From Tamarix chinensis (lineage: Eukaryota; Streptophyta; Magnoliopsida; Caryophyllales; Tamaricaceae): DNA of 64,000 nucleotides. Position 1 is the stretch's first letter. The number at the start of each line of letters is the position of its first letter. The notes beneath the pieces were generated by a model, which had not been told where the DNA came from, ran no database searches, and saw only the letters and a list, made by a program, of their open reading frames with translations. The DNA is taken from the NCBI GenBank assembly GCA_030549775.1, contig CM060175.1, positions 36,392,318-36,456,317 of the forward strand. The letters run 5' to 3'. A program made the translations under genes and the position numbers. Shown one piece after another: positions 24,625 to 37,620 of this stretch.

Positions 24625-24905
24625 TCATCTAGTTCCTAGAATCGTGTACTTGTTGACCCAACCCATCGATTGATTCACCTGTAAAGACCTTGGTCTTGCT
24701 CTCTGATTAAACCTATCAACTGGTTTGGCAAAACTGATCAACTCATCTATGGATAGTCTACTGGTTTGCACAAATTGATTGACCGGTTTGAAGGAAGCAT
24801 GGTCTAACTGAAATTGGACCAATCGACTTATTGACCTAAATCCATCAACTGGTTGGTGCAATCAATCAACTCATTTGGCAGACTGATCGACTGGTTTGCC
24901 GGGTT
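24625..24905 (+). repeat. Minisatellite of LTR-D1
   Basis: About nine degenerate copies of a unit of 25-35 bp contain variants of GATCGACTGGTTTG and AATTGATC. LTR-D2 has a diverged relative at 28805-29230 (AACCCATTAGCTGGTT, CAATTGATTGGTTTG). The reading frame across it (24625-24861 minus) is a repeat artefact. Confidence 0.7.
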
Positions 24906-26488
24906 ACATGATTTTTTGATTAGTGGTTTGGTTATGTCTAGGGGTTATATTTGGGACTATATCATAATTATTAATGGGATGAAATGGAGATTTTGACATG
25001 AATTATTGGCCTAATTAAGGGATTATAATATATCATAACTTATGCCATACATTATGAGTAATGTAAAGGCTAAAGGTGCAGTTCACTTTTAATTAGTGAT
25101 AAAATAGAAATAAGAGTAATGGAAATTAGTAAGAGCTTTGATTAACCTCTATGATGGATATGAAACACATTAGCCAAGAGTAAATGGTAAACCAACATGG
25201 TTTAGGAAAATGTAAATAAAAAGGATCAATATGGCTTAGTATGGGGATTTACCTTGTGTGCTTATATGGGCCTTTTACGATCACCCATCCTTATGAATAA
25301 AATACTAATCACTTAAAGTGAAAGTATGTCGAGTTGAGTATGCGTTTGGTTTACCCGATCCCAGATTAGCTACTGGGAATTAGTCTACCTTCAGTCTTTT
25401 TATGTGCTTTTGGGCTGGATCTTGAGAGGTCATAGTACCTTACCTACTCTAGAGGCTGATGATGTAATAGGGGGTATCGATACTAAATGGTATGGTTACC
25501 TGGATGGTTGGCCTCGGCCTAGACTTATGTCCATATTGGTTAGCTTCTACTTGGACATATATCCATTATGGTGATTAGCTTTAGTTTGGAATTTACGTAC
25601 CATTTTGGATAAGATTCCATGGTATGTGAGGCTATAGGGTGGTGCATAGCCCATCGGTCGATGATAATAAAATATAGTTATTATGTAAGTAATTGATCAA
25701 ATATAAATGGTGATTAAGAGAATGGATAATATCTAGTAAGAATAGTAGTAATGGTATGTTTGGTAAAAAATGAGTAAAGATGGTTATTACACTTGACTAA
25801 TGGTGGGACTGTCTACTTGATTACAAAATGGAATGTTGATGGGTTGACACACTTATCTCTTATATGGATGAACTAATGGTACAACTTGAAGATTTGGTTG
25901 ATTAGGATCAACCCTAGAGGTTGTTTGTTTCTCCTTGCCATTAAGTATGTATATGCTTACATGGAAAGGTGTTGAGTCTATGAAGTATTCTACTTGTTGG
26001 AATTATGCATGATAGTATAACTTCATGTACTTTTATCTCTATGTTTATATATGACCTTATCATGATGCTTATTGTAATCTATATTGGGTATGATAAACTG
26101 GTTTACGTGTGTAGATTGAGGGATCAACTTAGCTTACTCAGTATGTAGTATACTAATATGCTCATTTTCTCAGTATCTTGCTCATTTGCACAAGCAAAGG
26201 ACCTTGTGCAAGTTTTTAGGGATGGCCAGTAAAGGGCATGCCTCTATTGGATTAGAGTTGTGAGCGAGGACATTCAAAAGGTTTGATCGAATCCTTGGAG
26301 GACAATAGCATTTGTTTTGGGCCTAGTGTCCTAACCTATGTTTTGTAATTTTGTACTTCAATGAGTATTCTATAACAATTTGAACTAAACCAGTTAGGGT
26401 TGTTTATTGTAAACATTTTGAAATCATTTTAATTAAATTATTAATTTTGCACTCTATTATTTTTAGTATTTTTTGTGGTTTAGCCTTA

Positions 26489-26612
26489 TATCTGATATAG
26501 GGTAGGCAGCGAACATCTAACCTATATCAAGTACGATAGTAACGCCTCATTTTTCAAAATACCACAACATTTTTTAATGATTTTTTTTGAAATAAAAAAT
26601 AGGGGTGTTATA
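26489..26612 (+). other. Nested terminal inverted repeats of LTR-D1
   Basis: The inner arms are 26489-26501 (TATCTGATATAGG) and 26521-26533 (CCTATATCAAGTA), 11 of 13 pairing. The outer arms are the GTAACGCCTCATTTTT segment (about 26539-26554) and the terminus AAAAATAGGGGTGTTAT. The position is the same as in LTR-A and -B, but the inner stem sequence is unrelated. Confidence 0.65.
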
Positions 26613-27399
26613 GTAAGGAAAATGAGGCTTTATATAAAAATTTAAAATTTTAATTTTATGAAATTTGATGAGATTCAGGTAGGTTTGTTTTTCCCTTAGC
26701 AGAACATGTCAAGGGACTTCACATAAATGATTTAGTTTATTATTAATTGATACCACATATATATGTTGTTCGATGGTGTTTTGTGTAACTTTATTTTTAA
26801 GTTCCTAATGGTTTTTTTGTGTACCCTTTTTTTAAAGCTCCTGATATTTTTTTATGTGTAATTTTATTTTTATGCGTCTAATTATCTTTTTTGTGTAAAT
26901 TTTTTGGTACGTGTCTAATGGTATTTTTTTTATAAATTTATTTATACTCTATGGTCTTTTATGTATACATTTATTTATCTTTACTCTCACATATTGGTGA
27001 ATCTGACCTTCCGTCAATTTTTTAGGATGCAATATTTGTTTATTATTATTTTTTGTTATGAGCTTTTGGGTTAGCATATTTAAATGTATAATTTGGACCT
27101 TTAGCAATGTAATTGAAGCCTAGTGTGCATACAACATAGATGTAGCTGTTGCACTTGATCATCGAAATATAATTGATGCTTAACTTGTTTACCCTAAGGT
27201 ATTGGCTGGTGTAGTGGGTGAATTTTTAAAGGGATTGATGATATAGGTATTTCCCATACTAGTATTATCGAGCCTTATAACATCATCCCAAAGGAAGAGA
27301 GTTAGCTAAAATGGTCATCACACACCCCTAATGACCAAGCAAACCTCCTTTTCCCCCTCCTCTTACTTTAGCCAAAACAACCAACCCCTCAACACTTCT
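26613..27399 (+). repeat. Unclassified AT-rich repeat, possibly 5' part of LTR-E2
   Basis: No coding content is seen. It has a degenerate tandem repeat (about 26770-26985, near 37 bp period) and then a stretch at about 27220-27330 that weakly resembles 33510-33600. It ends in a C/T-rich part that continues smoothly across LTR-D2 into 30939. Together with 30939-33493 its length (about 3.34 kb) approximates that of the element C LTR, so it may be the 5' part of LTR-E2. No LTR start was found. Confidence 0.4.
26770..26985 (+). repeat. Degenerate 37-bp tandem repeat
   Basis: About six units share GTGTAA(C/T)TTTATTTTTA and (C/T)CTAATGGT with a T-run; the period is about 36-38 bp. No homologous array was seen elsewhere in the window. 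Confidence 0.6.
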
Positions 27400-30300
27400 T
27401 ATAATACCCCATCCTAAAATCCTTCAAATTGTATTTAATATTTTGTTTATATAAAATAAATTAGTTTTAGTATTGGAATGGGTTTGAAATTAGAATAAAA
27501 ATCTAAAATTCAAGTGTACTGATTGACTAGTACGCTCAAAGATTGAAATTTTCATTCTTGACAAACTAGTCGGCTAGTTTACCCAAACCTATTGATTGGT
27601 TATCCTACGATTTTATATCCATTTATGATTTTGATTCGAATCCATTTCTAATTTTTATTAAAACTTCTCATTTGTGTTTATTTGTACTAATAAACATATT
27701 TTTGTGGTCTAAGATTATTTTCACATTATTTAGATCATTTTATGATTCTAATTAGTTATATTTTCCCAAAAAAAAAATTTTAAGGCACACCGCACTTTCT
27801 CTATTCTCCCTCACCTATCCTCTCTCTAGTAACTGGGTTGTGAGGTTAACTTTGTGTACCCATTCCTTGACTCAACAACCTACTGCCATATCCCTTCTTG
27901 ACTGCATTCAACCTCCATTAGCCCATCATGTTTGTCCTTACCTCTTGGTTCCCCACACTCAACCATATCAGTCTTATCACTCTCACAGGTGAATGTCAAC
28001 CAGCCCTCACCTCTATACCCTCCATTCTTAATCTATTTTCATCACTCATCCAGTATTCTTGCTCACATCCCTATTTTCTAAGTGGAAATTTCTTAAGCAT
28101 TGAGCATTCTTTCATTCTTCCTTTTCTCCTCTTTTCAAAAGAAAAATAGAGGCGTGGTCCAGCTTTCATTATTTCTTAGTCAAGCATTGTCTCCTTTTTC
28201 TTCTTCTTCAAATCTTGGCTCTATTTTTACCTTGTTTTTCTTAAGAAAGGAAGGGTTAAGGTTTGAGAAAGGTCGAATATTTTAGTTTATTTCCTTAGCA
28301 TTCTGTATTTGAGAAAAATCTTGGGTTGTGTCTTATTCTTCTTTTGATTCTTCCCTAATTTTAATGGTGTTTTGAAAGGGAATTTGAATGGTTTTAACTT
28401 TGATTCTCTTAGGAATTGAGGTTCTGCTAGAGGCCATCAAGTAGGAGCTGTGTAGAAAGAATTGCTTCAGGGTAAGGAATTCTTATCTTTAATATGAATG
28501 AGGTTCTAATTCTTACTTAGGTTCTATGTTCTTGGTGTGGTTCATGCGAGCATGGTCAAATGGTGTTCTAGAATTTGGGCATGTGGTAGAATTTCTTTCT
28601 AAAGTTAAGAATCATTGGGTTTCTTTGATTCTATGCATGAATTGGTAATTTGAGCATGATTTATTTAAATGCCTACATTATCATGTATCCATGTGATTCA
28701 ATGTGTTCACCATGTCCTTTTGTTTGTTTTATGACATAGAAGCATACTATGATTAATATAGTAAAGTTTGATAAATTTTGAATGTGTACATAAGTCTAGG
28801 TGATGTTTTACCTAGATAAGTCAATCGGTTCAGTAAACCCATTTAGCTGGTTGTGGGAATAATTGGATGGTTTAGAAATTCATTAGCTGGTTCTGCGAAC
28901 AGTTGGATGGTTTGGAAATTTTGATTAGTTGGTCATGAGATCAATCAATTACTTTAATGTACCAATTGAATAGTTTCTTTAAGCAATTGATTGGTTTGCC
29001 AAAACCATTAACTGGTGACCCTAGAACTAAAGTGGGTTGGTTTCTGCTTAGACCCATTAACCGACTAGACCAAACCCATTAAGTGGTTTCCTATGAACAA
29101 TCCATCAGTGGGAACAACCAGCCAAGTGGTCTAATGGTGTTATTTTAGTTTAGGTCTCTACGACCAGGACAGTCGAATATTCTTAGGGATCGATTAACTA
29201 GTTCGGCTATATGCCGATTGGTTCGATTTTTCATTGTTGATACTCATTTGGGCCTCTTATGTTAATACCTCCATGTGATTACAACTAATAATTATGATTT
29301 TAACCATGGTTATCCACGAGTTAATAATAATTCTAATGATGATAATTGGGATTGAATCGGTTAAGTTTGGTGCCATCTCTAAACATCCAATTAGTGGCTT
29401 TTATGCCTTGTGATGTGTTTTGTGTTATCACTTGGAAACACCCAATATGGTTAACATTTAAATTTAATCATACTTGGCGTTATCACTTGAAAAAACCTAT
29501 TTGATGCCTTTTATGTCTGTGATGTGTTTAGTGTTATCACTTGGAAATACCCAATTGGATTTTTGTGGACTTTATATGTAATTTGTAATAACACTTGAAA
29601 ATGTATAATAATGGAATAAGATATCATTCAAGCCTTTTTCTCTAACTCTTGGGGTAGCTGACCAGGAGTTAGTAGGTGGGTCATCCTATGGTGTATATTT
29701 TCACTCAGTACGTATTTCCTTCTTTACTAGGTTGAGTTCAGTAGGGGGTATGAACATATCTTTGCAGTATAAGATTCTACTATAGAAGGCTAGCATGGTG
29801 TTGATGTCTAATATGGGTAGGTGAGGTATCCCATGCATAAGCTCCATGGCATTTCGTATTATCCATTACTTAAGCGAGTGTGGTATCCCAACTTTTTAGC
29901 CCTCCTAGTAGAGGCATTCAAGGTGTGGTGGGTGAGGTATCCTGGTATAAGCCCCTTTGATGTACTTTGACCACATGTTGTGGGTGTGGTATTCTGATTG
30001 GTGTTAACCCTCATAATAGGTGCACTCGATTTGTGGTGGGTGTGATATCCCAAGAGAAAATCCCCTTCGATGTATCCTAACCCCATATGGTGGGTGCGGT
30101 ACGCTATTGTGTTTACTTGTTGCCATGACTTTTTTTCATGGTGGAGAACTGGGTATGGTTAATCAAACTATCTTAATTATTGAAAATTATGTGGTCACTA
30201 AGGGAAAAGAAGTAAATGTGGTTTTACATTGTGTTGATGATGTTTCATTTCCCATATTAACTGTTCTTTCATAATTTCCATGCAAGCATGCCTTGTTGTA

Positions 30301-30938
30301 TTACTACCATGAGCCTAAGTGTTAATTTATATTGGTATGATCATCATGATGCTATTATGTGACATCAATGTGTTACATGAGCCTTACCATATTTTAGGTA
30401 CTATATTTTACTAGTACTTCACCGTACTAATATTGCACTTGTGTAGCCATTGTGATAATCCAACTTCTAGTTCGGGAAGTAGAGGAATATTTCCAAGGGT
30501 ATGACTCTCAGTTAGAGTATGCTGAGGGTGATGATATGGGTTAGTAGTTGGTCATTACTTGGGGTTGGAGATTTAAGTTTATACTAAGAGCTAGGATAAC
30601 TAACTAGAGGTGTTTTACCCACTACATTGGGAAGTTTCATTCTTCTGGTGATTTGAAATCTAGGCTTCTTTTCCCTATATTTGGATTATTAAACTCTAAT
30701 ACTCCATCTCTCTATATTATTGTTCTTGATGTTATCATCATTTACTCTTGTATTAATATTATGAGCATGCATCTTTTCATTCGTTGTTCCATTTTGCCTT
30801 GCATTAGGTATGGGTTAGGTGATGATCAAATCTCTCTCATGGTTGATGTGGTGGTAACATTCTCCAGCTTTGCCTTTCAAATGTTTTTGCATTGTCTTCG
30901 AAATAAAATTTTCTAGTTTGTAAATTAGGGGTGTTAAA
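27400..30938 (+). mobile_element. LTR-D2, solo LTR
   Basis: It starts TATAATACCCC (TG changed to TA) and ends AGGGGTGTTAAA (CA changed to AA), 3539 bp. The flanks CTTCT (27395-27399) and CTTCC (30939-30943) form a TSD with one C/T mismatch. The host C/T-rich sequence is continuous if D2 is removed. It contains T/C-rich leader sequence (27780-28340), three minisatellite-like zones (28805-29230, 29380-29590, 29690-30110) and a cassette-free 3' part. No genes were found; open frames are short and unsupported. Confidence 0.75.
28805..30110 (+). repeat. Three tandem-repeat zones of LTR-D2
   Basis: The first zone, 28805-29230, has short units with TTAGCTGGTT and AATTGATTGGTT. The second, 29380-29590, has three units of about 60-75 bp carrying GTGTTATCACTTGGAAA and CACCCAATT. 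The third, 29690-30110, has about four units of 70-80 bp carrying GTGGTGGGTGTGGTATCCC-like text and CCC(C)TTTGATGTA. All are degenerate, so exact copy numbers are uncertain. Confidence 0.65.
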
Positions 30939-33493
30939 CTTCCATTCAACCTCCTCCACCATTCCACAACCACTAGTAATGCAACTTGTGTTATTTCCAC
31001 CAATTTGGCTTCGATACTTATAGTCGTTCCTCCCTTTTTGTTGTAAAAGTTCCCCAATCACACCTTCGAGCCTTATTTCAATTTTACTCCAATCCTTCCA
31101 CTCTCTATTTCCTTAACTTTTCCTTAATTACATCATTAATTTCTAGTGGTATTTTTTTTATTATTTCTTAGGTGATTTACTAGAAGTTCTAGAGAATATA
31201 AGATAGGATACATGCTTAGAGTCAGTGCCTTTTTAAGTAAGCATGTTAGTTGTTTTGTCAATATTTCTGTGATTAAATGTCTTGTATGATTATGTATATT
31301 ATGTGTTTGTTGTTAGTATATTGATAAATGCATGTTGTTAATGCTATGGTATGATAATGCATATTATATGATGAAAAGATAGTGATAATGAAGAAAAATG
31401 TTTTGCTACAATGTTGTTACGCAAAGTCATAGTTTGTGGATTAGCATAACATGTGGAAATAAAATGTGGGCTTAAATAAGTATGGTAAGTGGTAAATGAG
31501 TATAATTAAGAGGTATGGTGATGTATAATGTGAAGATTTAAACATCAGGGTTTTTATGATTACGTATATCATGTTGTTATTATTATATTGCTAAATGCAT
31601 GTTGTTAACTCTATGATATGATACTATAGATTATATGATGGAAAGAGAGTGAGAATGAAGAAAGATGTGTTGATATGATGTTGTTATGCTAAGTCATATT
31701 TTATGGGTTAGTATAACATATGGAAATATAATATAGGCTTGAATAAGTATGGTAAGTGGGAAATGAGTATACTTAAAGGGTATGGTGATGTATCATTTGA
31801 GGATTTGAAAATAATGTCATCAGCTAAGAATGATTTTTATGAAATAAAGGTGTTAATTTTCCTTTAAAAGGCATTTTGGTCGATATGGATTTAAAATAGA
31901 AATTATAGTATTTTAATGTGTTATATGGCTTAAAATATGCCAAGGAGATCATGTGAAATGTTTGGAAAAATCATGAATGGGCTAAGTTTAATAAAATAAG
32001 AGAATGGCCTAAGTTAGGCATAGTAATCCTAAAAAGGGTGATGTTATTATTACATGTGTGGAATGCTAGAGTTAGACCAAGATTTTTGGATATGTTGTTG
32101 ATATTGAAATTTTAGGAATTTATATTGAATTTGGTGATTATATGAAGCTTATGAAAAAATTTATGAGCTATTTGTTAAATTGGGGTTTTGTAAACGATGG
32201 AAATAATAAATTTTGAGATAAGGCTATTGTGGAATGTATAATACTTGGGAATTATGCCTTGAATTTATGATAGGTTGATAATGATAACATCTGAGTAAAA
32301 TGTGCCAAATTTGGTGGATAGATAATCAATATGGAGGAAGTTATGCATATAGTGTGAAATTAAGATTTCTTAGGGAGCTTATGGACTTCTCTTGAGGATG
32401 GCCTTGATATCTATATGGTTGTGCTTTACATTGATTTAGTTATGTTTTTGTACCTATCAAACCAATCATTTATAAGAAATTAATCATTTAAAGTAAACAA
32501 TCATGTGAGTCAAACTGAGATATTTTATGGGTCTATACCATTGAACGATATTAGTAGGTTAGGTGGGTTTTCCCTAAGATATGTATGGTTTCATTCCACT
32601 AGATTAAGAATAGTTGATTCCTTAATTCAAAGTGAATAAGAATTTTATTTGATATAAGTAACTAATTGATAAGACATTAATCATTTCAAGTGGAATATTA
32701 TGTAAATTAGGACCAAGGTATTGGGTTCGTTCCACTGAACGATAATAGTGGCTCAGGTGTGTTGTCACTGATAGGTGCTTCAAATCATTCCACTTGTTTA
32801 GGAATAGTGGCATAGGGGGGTTTTTCCTTGAGAAGTATTGGGTTTTTTCTACAAGAAAATAATAATGGATCGGGTACGTTCTCTCTAAGAGGTGCTTCAG
32901 ACCGTCCCATTGGTTTAAATATAGTACAGTCCCTAAACTCAATATAAATAAAAGAAGGGATTATGTTATATATATCTTTACCTAGGATCATTATGTATCA
33001 TGCATATATGTTTATTCTTTGATGTGAACTTATGTAATTCTTTGCATCACTTACTCGATAGTATTGTTATCATACTTATTACATAGCATACAAATCACTC
33101 TTTTCATGGGTGTTGCTCATTCCCACGAGCACATCCAATTTATTTTATAGGATTGCTAAATTTTTTCTAAATGTGCTTGCCTTTAGTGAGCACTAATCAA
33201 TTTGGTAAAGGGAATGGTTATCCAGATATCTATCTCTCTTTCGACTATTAGCCCTTTATTTTCATTGTACCTATTTCATTCTCTATATTTCATATTCTAT
33301 ATCATGATGGAATTAAGTGCTTAGCATACCTAATTCCTAGGTATGAGGTTAATTTTTCCTAGCACTTGACATAAACTAGGCATAGAAAGTGCCACTTCTA
33401 TGTTGGATGCAGTGTGATACCTCAATATTTTGTGTTTTAGATTCCACTATTAACTCTTAAAAAAATTAAGTTCCTAAATTTGGAGGTGTTACA
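30939..33493 (+). mobile_element. LTR-E2, 3' part
   Basis: This resembles 19300-21887 of the element C LTR: end of C/T-rich leader, GGATACATGCTTAGA-like block near 31208, AT/G-rich middle (with a near-duplicated segment at 31255-31480 and 31555-31800), cassette (32460-32935), the TGGGTGTTGCTCATTCCC block near 33107, and end GGAGGTGTTACA at 33493. The right TSD would be TGGAT. The 5' end is unresolved because of LTR-D2 and decay. Confidence 0.7.
32460..32935 (+). promoter_or_regulatory. Palindrome/box cassette of LTR-E2
   Basis: The first palindrome (AATCATTTAAAGTAAAC) is near 32482, with two weak boxes (near 32537 and 32595). The second (AATCATTTCAAGTGG) is near 32679, with four box-like segments near 32732, 32791, 32850 and 32908. 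It is strongly decayed but the order is kept. Confidence 0.5.
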
Positions 33494-33786
33494 TGGATAA
33501 TGTAATGTTTTGGATTGTTAAAGGAATAATGATACGGGTATTCTCCCAACAAGACTACTGAGCATTATAAGTTCAACTTAAGGGATGAAAGTAGCCCAAA
33601 AGAGGCCCTATGATTTCTCTAAACACAATGCCAAACAATTGTGTCAAGCCTTGGGTCAATCCCAAGTTTCTAGCCCAAACAACCCCACATTTGGATCAGC
33701 TAATCCACATGATATCTCAAACGATCTACCATATACTTTCCTTTTCCTTTATCCTTGTCGACGATTTTATAAATAGATGGTATTAT
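33494..33786 (+). other. Intervening sequence between LTR-E2 and LTR-E3
   Basis: No gene is seen. Part of it (33510-33600) is weakly similar to 27220-27330. It ends with ATTAT (33782-33786), the presumed left target duplication of LTR-E3. Confidence 0.4.
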
Positions 33787-35536
33787 TGTAATACCCCAAA
33801 TTTTATCTAACCATAATCCTAAATTTTTATTTGATCTTTATCCTAATTCTAGGGATTTAATATTTTAGCATAACCTTAACCTAACCTAACCCTGGAGGTT
33901 TGATAAAATTTATTTTTCCCTAAATTTACTAATATAAAACTCAAACCTCATCCTAATCCTAACCTAAAAAAATTATATTTTTTCGTATCTCTTCTCCTTT
34001 TTACTTTTTCTTTATATTTTCCCTTTTCTATTTCCTTCTCCTTGACCTGATCTCCCTCTATTTCTTTCCACTTTAGGTCCTGCATAACCTTCTTAGCATG
34101 CACCACCCTTTCCTTTTCTAGTCCCTACCTAACTATGCATAATCCATGCACTGCCACCTACTCCCTACACCAGAACATTGCATGATCCACCTACACTAGC
34201 CTCCTATATTGCCACCGACTCCCTCCAACCCTGCACTACCTTTTTTTGTCAATCCCAAATCAGCGCCAAAAATAGACATGCTTGACTCCTACACCCTTCG
34301 GCATTTCCAGCAATCCCTTACCTCAACCCTATCCACTTGTATATGTATATACACATCACCCCTCTTTTATTCTACTCCCTTCCCTTCAATTATGTTTCAA
34401 GCAAAGAAAACCTTATCCTAACTATTCCTTCTTCCCCTTCTCCTCACTCTGTTGTTGACACATTACACAAAAACCACTCACTACCACCAAAAACAAAGCA
34501 CCATATTTCCCCAACAACCAACAACCTTCACATTCCCATTAACCTCCCTAGCCATCACCTAACCATCACGAGCCAAACCGTTTCTTTCTTCCCCTCCCCA
34601 AATTGCTCTATTTTATTTTTTTATTAAGGAGAATAGCCATACACCTCCCTCATACAGTCATGCTTCCTTACACACACCTTCTCACACAATTAAATTGCTC
34701 AACATTTTTTATTGGATATTTTAGCTATCATAAGGGAAATTTAATAAATATGGATTAAATGTGAAATCTTTAGTAATTTAGAGTTTTTATTGGGCCACAA
34801 CATGCTAAATATGTTATGTGGAATATTTTGAGTAATTATGAATAGGTAAGTATAACAAAATGAGGTAATGGCTTAAATTAGGAATAGTAACCCTAAAGCT
34901 TAGATCATTATCATATGTCTAACACATTGGAGTTAGAAATTTTTTTTATTTTTAATATTATAATTTAGGAATAGGTATTAAATTTAGTAGTTGTATGAGT
35001 CTTTTGGGAATATTTATGCTTAAATTTTAAAATTTAGGTTTCGTAGGGATTTATGGATATTAATCCAAGACACAGGTTGTTATCGCATGTGTAACTCATT
35101 GAAGTTGGATCCTAATTTTTAGATATTATGTTAATAATAATAATAATATATGAATGAGTATTAAATTTTATGGTTACATGAATTCTATAGGAAAAGTTAT
35201 GATTAATTTGTGAAACTTAGGTTTTGTAAGGAATTAGAGACAATAACCCTAGAGACAGGTTGCATCAAATCTATAAGATATGGGAGTTAGAGCCTGATTT
35301 TTGCGGTATCTTTTCAATTATCATATTCTAAGAGTGGGTATTAAATTTAGTGGTTAAATGAGCATTATAGGAGAAGTCATGCTCACTTTGTGGAATTGGG
35401 ATTTTTTTAAAAGAAATATGGCCTTTTTCAGAGGGGATGATCCGATCTTTTGTGGTTATGTTTAATATGTTTTTGAATAATTTTGTGAAGTCCTATTTGT
35501 TTAGTTTGCATATCTATATAAGTATATTCTATTTGA
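33787..35536 (+). mobile_element. LTR-E3, 5' part only
   Basis: It starts TGTAATACCCC at 33787, followed by the AT-rich and C/T-rich leader shared with the element C LTR (to about 34640). AT/G-rich sequence follows, containing three related segments of about 150 bp (34930-35080, 35080-35240, 35240-35400) with a (T/G)TAAATTTTGTGG(T/A) theme. It stops near 35536 where the minus-strand element G begins; no 3' end was found. The exact junction is approximate. Confidence 0.65.
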
Positions 35537-36483
35537 TGAGTGAGAGATAAATAACCAACATATCTACGGTGGAGAAAGCAAATCCTAAGACCTAGGTTTT
35601 GAACTATGATCTAAGGTTAAACAATAACCCTGAAAAAATCCAATATGATGTCAGCATAATTTCAACTATGCATTTATCTAAGCAACAACAATAATAATTA
35701 CATAAGAAATGATGATGAAACCTGTAAGGGTTTCTCAAAATTCTCACTGGATCGTAATTGGAATAGAGCGTAGGGTTCGACTTGTCGACAATCAGCCTAA
35801 GGATTTTTCCAAAGGAAGATCAGAAATTCAAAGCGCAGTTGATTCAATGGCTACTGAAGTTGTGAATTAAAGAAGATCAAGAATAGATCGAGGAGAAGAA
35901 GCAAGAAGAATGCGAACGAGAAGATCGCACGAGAGAGAGGGAGAGTCGAGAAAGAGAGCAGAGAGCATAGAGAATTCCAGAAACTCAAAATTTCATTCGA
36001 CCAAAAAGTGCCTCAGTACATACGATGGAGGCCATTTATATGGCGTATACAATACAAGGTAAGCGTATAAAATACACCGCAGGCCTCTCAATCAGCATAC
36101 ACGATTCAGCCCAAAAATCCAGCCCAAGAATCAGCCGGCACAACAGAAATGGATCGATGGCTGAATCAAATGATTAACAGCCCAAATACAAAAATTACAT
36201 GCCATATTAATACAAGGAATGAATGATACAAATAATTCCCATCAGCTAGAAATTAATTTAGCTAATCATGGTTACCAAGGGACGAATAACCCACAATCCA
36301 ACTAACCTAGTTAATCATGGGTCGGGTGGCGGGTCATACAGCCAACTTAATCCCCATTAGCCAATTTTGCCAGCGAAAGCATCACATGGGATTTTCTAAA
36401 CATAAAAGAAAATTTTTGCAACTATTCCTCTCAGCAGCTACAACAATCTTTGATTCCATTCCCCATGTTCTGTATTAATTTTC
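35537..36483 (-). mobile_element. Element G 3' non-coding region and LTR (approximate)
   Basis: This lies downstream of the integrase on the minus strand. It contains a TATA-like CATATAAATGG at about 36035-36050 (minus) followed by a CTCTCT-rich leader (35890-35990), as expected for an LTR promoter and leader. The LTR ends were not identified and no matching 5' LTR exists beyond 40466, so the limits are provisional. Confidence 0.5.
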
Positions 36484-37578
36484 CTAATCAAGCACACAAT
36501 AAGAAAAACAATTACAAGCACAAAGTGATTTATAACAATTAACAGAATTATTTAAATATAAATTTTGGAGATTCATATCATTCCCCTCTTCTTGGAAAGG
36601 TTTCGTCTCTGAAACCTGATTGATGCCAATAAATGGACTAAGATCACCAACATTAAAAGAATCACTAACATTCCCAAACTTAGTCGGTAAATCAATTTTA
36701 TAAGCATTATCATTAATTATTTCTAACACGGTAAAAGGTCCATCTCCCCTAGGGTCTAATTTTGATTTTCTAAGGTTTGGAAATCTTTCCTTCCTAAGGT
36801 GTACCCAAACTAAATCTCCAGGTTTAAAAACCATTTTTCTTCTTCTTTTATTAGCATTCTCAGCCATTTGTTGAACCCTCTTATTAATTTGTTGACTTAC
36901 AGATTCATGCAATTTCTTTATATTATTAGCATGAGATTTAGCATCAAAATTATGTAATTCAGCATTAGGTAAAGGACTTAGATCTAGAGGAGTCAAAGGA
37001 TTAAAACCGTACACAATTTCAAATGGAGTCTTTTTAGTTGTAGAATGCAAGGTCCTGTTATAAGCAAATTCTACCTGAGGTAAAACATATTCCCACTGCT
37101 TAAGATTCTTTCCAAGGATAACTGTTAACATATTACCTAAGATCCTATTTACTTCCTCTGTTTGTCCATCTTTTTGAGGGTGACATGTGGTGGAAAATAA
37201 TAATTTAGTCCCTAGTTTTCCCCACAAAACCTTCCAAAAATGACCCAGGAATTTAACATCTCTATATGAAATTATTGTCTTAGGTATTCCACGCAATTTG
37301 ACTATATGAGAAAAGAATAATTCAGCCACAATCATAGCATCATTTGTTTTATTACAAGGTATAAAATGATCCATTTTACTAAACCTATCCACTACAACCA
37401 TTATTGAATCTTTATCTCTATTAGTCCTAGGCAAGCCTAAAATAAAATCTAAAGAAACATCAGTCCATGGTTGATTAAGCACAGGTAATGGAGTATATAA
37501 CTTAAAAGGTTTTGATGTGGACTTAGCCTGTCTACAAGCCACACAATTAACACAATATTTCAATACATCCTTTTTCAT
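36484..37578 (-). pseudogene. Element G integrase
   Basis: This is a 364-codon open frame. Residues 9-15 hold CVNCVAC (second half of the H2C2 zinc finger). The core has Asp44 in DVSLDFILGLP and Glu141 in DGQTEEVNR; the usual SDRD motif reads SYRD (104-107), so one catalytic Asp is lost. The C-terminal part has the GDLVWVHLRKERFP and GPFTVLEIINDNAYK segments and NVGDLSPF. This pattern recalls CRM-group or related chromoviruses lacking a typical chromodomain; clade placement is tentative. The N-terminal part of the zinc domain is in a different frame upstream (37579-37620). Confidence 0.85.
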
Positions 37579-37620
37579 ATGAGGCCAATAAAAATGATCA
37601 ACTAATATGTCTAAGGTCTT

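Larger units (their letters stand above)
23584..26612 (+). mobile_element. LTR-D1, 5'-truncated
   Basis: This sequence is homologous in layout to LTR-D2: a T/C-rich leader with many TTC runs, a minisatellite with CGACTGGTTTG, one perfect CACTTAAAGTG palindrome (25310-25320), a GCTCATTTGCACAAGCAAAGG block near 26173, a hairpin at 26489-26533, and end GGGGTGTTATA at 26612. No start of the TATAATACCCC type is visible, so the 5' part was lost, probably by deletion at the A3 junction near 23583. Confidence 0.65.
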
